64,000 nucleotides of DNA from Rhyacichthys aspro. Lineage: Eukaryota > Chordata > Actinopteri > Gobiiformes > Rhyacichthyidae. The stretch lies in contig CM072154.1 of the NCBI GenBank assembly GCA_036850595.1, positions 5,693,010-5,757,009 of the forward strand, written 5' to 3'. Numbering within the stretch: the first letter of the stretch is position 1; the number at the start of each line of letters is the position of its first letter. Below the pieces are notes generated by a model. That model worked only from the letters and a program-made list of their open reading frames with translations, was not told where the DNA came from and made no database searches. Both the position numbers and the translations under genes were made by a program. Below are positions 59,425 through 64,000 of the stretch, in pieces.

Positions 59425-59580
59425 TAGACTCATAAGCGGTTTTGATCCTGTCCCAGCAGCTTTGGGCCTGAGGCGGGGTACACCTTGGACAATGACAGAG
59501 GAACATTCACTCTCACATTCATCCACCAGGGGCAATTTAGATTGTTCAATTCACTTATACATGCACATCTTTGGACGTGC
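59425..59580 (-). mobile_element. V-SINE-like fragment, minus strand
   Basis: The plus strand shows the reverse of SINE segments: GTCCCAGCAGCTTTGGGCCT, GGCGGGGTACACCTTGGACA, CATTCACTCTCACATTCATC, ACCAGGGGCAATTTAGA and ATGCACATCTTTGGACG. It ends where the palindrome at 59580 begins. Confidence 0.7.
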
Positions 59581-59627
59581 ATGTTTGTTTAAAGGCTACC
59601 GTGCACTGTAGCCTTTAAACAAACATG
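59580..59627. repeat. 48-bp near-perfect palindrome
   Basis: The arms CATGTTTGTTTAAAGGCTAC (59580-59599) and GTAGCCTTTAAACAAACATG (59608-59627) are exact reverse complements. The 8-base centre CGTGCACT contains the palindrome GTGCAC, so only one symmetric pair is mismatched. It could extrude as a cruciform or fold as RNA. It sits at the broken end of a SINE fragment. Confidence 0.95.
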
Positions 59628-59629
59628 AT

Positions 59630-60780
59630 AAAATATGAAAATGAATAATGCCAACATTAGTAAAATAGTATGTATTGTTGTTATAGTTGAATAGCATGTT
59701 GTCTTTTTATACACCTTTCTTGCTGTTCCAAGAAAGTGTTAAGGTAAATCCCTGTTATGCACCAGAAATGTAGAAAAAAAACCCTTCTGTACTGCATGTT
59801 GGAAATGTGGATAAGGAAACATTTTCTTTGATTACACATGATGTGGAATATGAAAAAAATGCCAGTTTTGTATTATGTATGAATATATTATTATTGCAAA
59901 GTATTTCATTCAACAAAGAATCACCTCAGACTGATTTAGACACCCAAAAGCAAAATCATCAATATTAAAAATACACTGTGGGTGTTAAAAGAATTAAAAC
60001 ACTGCTAGTTTTAGATCAACACTTCAACAGTGTTGGCTTCATCAGCAAAGAAGTGTTGGAGGCAGTTTAATTTTGTAGAACTTTAAAGTTATTTAACACA
60101 AGTAGTTTGACCAGTCAGGTTGTGTGCAAATTGTCCTCTTGAAAGGACATGATGGGAGTGAGAGGATTGTAAACCAGAGATACTGTTATCTTTAAAGACA
60201 ACAGTGATGTGAGCATTGGAAGTAACACCGTTAAAGTGTGGATGACACTGTTTATCTAATTCATTAAACGCCAACAGTTCAAGTGTGGTTTAGTTGTGTA
60301 CATTTTATGTTAAGGCCATTTATTAAACTTGCAGAGATAATAAAGCAAACAAATAAGTCAAAAGACACAGGTCATAAAATAAAATCCGATTTATTTTTTT
60401 TTCTGTGCTAAAGCCAGAGCAAATACTAGTGTTTAAAAATACAAAACCACAATTCAATAAAGCAAAAACTCAATCACTTCGAAACCAGTCTCTACACACA
60501 CTTTTTAATGTTTTTAAAATCATAATTCATATTTGAAAAAGCTGCAGAAATGGGACGCAAATTGAGTATTACATTGGGCTGACCCTGAATGCAACTTAAG
60601 CCATTGAAATACTCTCTTTTCAAGTTGATAATAAAGTGTTAGGGTTATGACCATGAACTCAATACAATCTTTTAAGAAAAATATGGCAGTGCAAAAATAA
60701 TAGAGAACCTTCAAATATGATTTTTGTGGATAAATAGTCTTTTCTAACAAAGCATGCTAACAGCAAATCAACTCTGTCAT
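59630..60780. other. AT-rich DNA with short direct and inverted ACACT/AGTGT motifs
   Basis: Motifs such as AAAACACTGCTAG, CAACACTTCAACAGTGTTGG and AAGTGTTGG (59995-60060) suggest a decayed short DNA element, but no borders could be fixed. The rest shows nothing firm. Confidence 0.3.
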
Positions 60781-60799
60781 GATAACAACACAATGTTCC

Positions 60800-61253
60800 T
60801 TAGTGCCTCAAAGAAAGCTCTCGCCGAGTAGCTGCACAACTCTTTTCTCCCCAGTCTTCATCCGTGGCTGACCAGCAAGTTCTGTGGAGAAGAAGAAGAA
60901 AAACAAAAACAGAATGAGTGCGAGTGGGTTGCGCCCTCTGACCTTTGAGATGCTGTAAGATGCTGCCACTGTCCGTGTTCCTGCGCCGTCCAGCAGCTGT
61001 AAATGACCATACCTGAAAGGTCAGCGATGATAAAGGGGGCATTATTTCGGTAATGATGTTACTTAGGTCAACAGCGGTGCGTCAGTGTTTAGCTATTGAT
61101 TTAAAAGGCTCCTAGAAAGCACAGGAAGAAGACCCACCCCCACCTTCTTTGTCCATGTTGCAAATGTACATGTTGTTGTTCGGTTCTCTTCAGACTCTGC
61201 TCTTGACCAGGGTGACCTCATTTCCCTGGTACAGACTAAGACATGACACTTTC
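60800..61253 (-). other. Candidate three-exon transcript, minus strand
   Basis: Reading the minus strand: acceptor TTTTCACATTCAG before 61253; exon 61253-61144 ending GAAG|GTGGGG; acceptor CGCTGACCTTTCAG before 61012; exon 61012-60943 ending CAAAG|GTCAGA; a strong acceptor (TTTTTCTTCTTCTTCTCCACAG) before 60881; then a last exon. The introns would be 131 and 61 bases, short but normal for fish. One frame stays open through all three exons (middle VWSFTAAGRRRNTDSGSILQ, end VVQLLGESFL, then stop). Another frame with an ATG in the first exon is also open. No family is recognised. The donors are not ideal, so coding status is unproven. If real, upstream exons would lie beyond 61.3 kb. Confidence 0.3.
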
Positions 61254-61299
61254 CTGAATGTGAAAATTCATTTTCACGTGTGGTTTGTTATTGAAAATG

Positions 61300-61770
61300 T
61301 CTGAAGCCAAAAAAAAACAAACCAAAAAACCCATCAACTGATTTATTTAATTATTTTTTTACTTTCTTATACATGTTCGAAATAAAAAAAAAACCAAATA
61401 TTCCATTAAATGTAGCTGATATGGAAAATCTCTAGGAAAATTTATTAAATATTTTCCTTTATTTTGCATTCTACCATAATTGTTTTTATAAATTACTAAA
61501 ATATTCCCGATTCTTACATTTGAGCATTTTTTTGTCAATTTTGTTTTTTACTGTTTTGAATTTTATTGTTTTTGTTTTGTTTTCTATTATTGAGTCAACA
61601 CTAAAATAAATATTTAACAATATTCTGTGATTTTCACATTTTAATAATGAATTAATAACATAAAAGTCATGCTTTCCAAGCTAAATGTAATTTAAAAAAA
61701 AAATCCAACTTGTTTTTTACTTTGTCTGAAGTTAAATAAAATAGACTCAGTGAATACCTGTTTATTTATT
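61300..61770. repeat. AT-rich low-complexity region
   Basis: Frequent A- and T-runs with no gene or dispersed-family signal. Confidence 0.55.
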
Positions 61771-61869
61771 CATTAGGCCCTTGTTAACCTCATTACTTTT
61801 TTAACAATAATAACCTGCTGTGAGTAACATTTAGTTATTCCAATTAATTAATTGCACCCTGGTCAAATG

Positions 61870-61940
61870 TGGCTAAATGTACCAGTGGTAAAGAGCGGTA
61901 GCCTACAAGGTCAAAAAAGTTTGAATCTGACAACAGCCTT
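61870..61940 (+). mobile_element. tRNA-like SINE head remnant
   Basis: CCAGTGGTAAAGAGCGGTAG (A-box-like) is followed after about 25 bases by AGTTTGAATCTGAC (B-box-like). No SINE body is recognisable downstream, and pairing of stems is poor, so it is not a tRNA gene. Confidence 0.35.
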
Positions 61941-64000
61941 GAAACCATCCCTGCCTTTTGTCTAATAACCTTGCATTATATACCATTATGGAGATTCAGA
62001 AGACACCAATGAACATCTTGTTGCCGTAGCAACCTAATCCCAGTCATAACCAGTCCATATTAATATAGCTTCATGGAGACCGAATGTAGGTGACATATTG
62101 TGTTAAAGACATTGATCCAGCAGCGAGTAGAGCTGTAGAGAAATGAAAGGTAATGCTCACAGAAATCAATTCTGATTGACCTTCCAAATGTCAATGAGTC
62201 AATGATACTATTTATTTGAGATGATATTGAACAAGATGGCTGCTGACTATAGTTACAGTGAGAGTCTTTTGCCAGGGATAAAGGTAAATATTAGTGTTAC
62301 ATTCCATGCAAAATTTTAACATTTTGAAAATGTGACAACTCCAGTTAGATCACTTTTTTTTTGGGACTACATGGCGGCAAGGTTTGAGCCTAGGTTGTAG
62401 CTTAAATGAACATTCAGTTCATTGAAGGCAGCTCAAAAGGATTCTGCAGTTTTGCATCCAAGTTGTCTGTGAAGCCAGGGAATTAGAGAGGATTTCAAAT
62501 ACAAAGGGATCTTTACTCATCAAAGTCTGAATACGTCTGAATACTGCTCAATATTGAAAAAGAAAAACGAAAACGAAAGTATTGTGCATACAAATTTTAC
62601 AGTTTCCATTAAGAATTTATAAAGTCCAATTTTAAAATGCAAGTACATCAAAGCATAAAACAATGGGACAACTTACTGTTTTAACATGCATTTTTTTTTT
62701 TTTTGGTTCCTCAAAACTGGTAGAATCTGTAGTATTGTGTTGCATCAAAGAAGTGCACTTTTGAGGCTGTTCTTTGATTGTAACAGGCCTGAGGCACACT
62801 TATGCAGTAATTGTAGAATTGATCAACAAGGAAAAGGTCCTGGTGTTTTAGCATATATGTTTTAACAATGTGTATGAAAAAAACAGACTTTTGTTTGCAA
62901 GTACTTTCACCTTTTAATACAGTAGAAAACAAAAGTGGTGTGTTTCTGTCATCATTGGACTTATGCTCTAAAACTTGATTTTTATGACTCTTTTCCCCAA
63001 AAGGCCTGTTGTTTCTCTCTGGGTTGTTTAAGTGGATATTAGTATAAAAGTAATGAATTTGATCATTTCCAATATGACTAATGACCGTCCCTTGTCCCTA
63101 GTAGTCCCCAGTGGTCCCTAGTGGTCCCTAGTAGAGTGCTGTTTTATACACTACCTGATGATGAGCATAGAATAGATTTTCCTGAGGTGCTAAAACTATT
63201 CAAATATACATTAAACTCTGTGAGAGCGTTTGTAAGCAAAACAAAACTACTTTTGCACATTTCAGTTTGCCCTTTTGGATTTCAGTGTTGGTGCTGCTTT
63301 TTACAGTTTAACAAAATGAGCAAATACAAATATGAAATAGTTTCAAAAATGTGGTTCACAAACACATTCAATTAATATTTGAGTAAGTTATACATTTTAA
63401 TGTGTTATGCTGGTTTGCTGTCAGTCCCCTATACTTGTCGGACATCAATATTAAATTTACAGACTAGAATTGTTGCTGGAGGGCTTTAGTTCAGAATACC
63501 AAAAGGAATAGCTGGATTGACTTAACGACGGGGGACAGTGAACTGGAGACACAGTGTGTGTGGGGCACATTATCAGGACTGAGCACTGTGTAGGCTGCTC
63601 TGGCTGTGAAATCTAAACCATTAAAACCACAGAGAGACTGACTGAGCAGGCTGATCAATATGGCCCCCCGCCTCACCCCTGTCCTCTCATCTCATCCCTC
63701 TGATTTCCTCGATCCTCCCATCCAACACCTCTTTTCATGTGCACTTGTGTTCAGATGTCAGTATCATAGCACCACTTATTCTACTTTCTCCATTCCACGT
63801 ATTCCAGTACAGATTATACAATGTGCACAAATGAAAACAATATCATTCCACATTTTTCCTCATTTTCGTCATCTATGAGCTCTTTAGATAAAAGGCACAA
63901 ACAAGGAAATACATATCTTCAATTATGTGACGTGTAATATTCCTTTGGAAACTTGATGGAATATATTCTATTTTAAAGACAGGGATGCTGATGAAGTGAT
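61940..64000. other. Non-coding, nothing firm
   Basis: A small tandem of GTGGTCCCTA-like units lies at about 63098-63133. The other short frames are without domains. Confidence 0.4.

Noticed and set aside
61870..61940. Possible tRNA gene
   Set aside because: A- and B-box-like motifs but no consistent acceptor or anticodon stems.
1..64000. CRISPR arrays, bacterial operons, rRNA genes, mitochondrial insertions
   Set aside because: No regularly spaced repeats, ribosome-binding sites, rRNA-like or mitochondrial-like sequence was seen; the repeat content is that of a vertebrate nuclear genome.

Overview
The window looks like intergenic or intronic DNA from a ray-finned (teleost) fish. No long open frame shows a recognisable cellular protein domain. 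The sequence is AT-rich and carries repeat classes typical of teleosts: tRNA-headed V-SINE/DANA-like elements, hAT-type and other short inverted-repeat elements, LINE tails and LTRs. Neither the species nor the flanking genes can be named from the sequence.

Layout. At 0-13 kb there is sparse AT-rich DNA, a solo LTR with a perfect 5-bp target duplication (4410-5232) set inside an older repeat, a short hAT-type element with 8-bp duplications (10690-11059) and a second LTR-like element (12516-12998). At 13.7-14.3 kb there is a dense cluster of TAAT/ATTA cores that could be an ancient regulatory block. At 14.5-30 kb there are more dispersed repeats, the best SINE copy (16575-17006), a CpG-decayed tRNA-Pro(CGG) on the minus strand (21665-21736), and two homopolymer tracts (16371-16522 and 21914-22260) that look like sequencing or assembly artefacts. 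At 30-53 kb there are further repeats, an L1-type reverse-transcriptase fragment (about 36249-36600, minus) and several short splice-bounded blocks on the plus strand that could be exons of an unannotated transcript. At 53-64 kb there are GC-rich low-repeat blocks (54.6-55.4 and 57.9-58.6 kb), a young inverted-repeat element with 62-bp near-identical termini (57065-57555), a 48-bp palindrome (59580-59627) and a possible three-exon minus-strand transcript (60.8-61.25 kb).

There is no operon or pathway here. If the window has a cellular function, it is most likely regulatory, from the GC-rich low-repeat blocks. Calls of conserved regulatory DNA and of exons are inference and need alignment or RNA data. 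Repeats that share sequence with each other inside the window were found by direct comparison and are firmer than their superfamily names.
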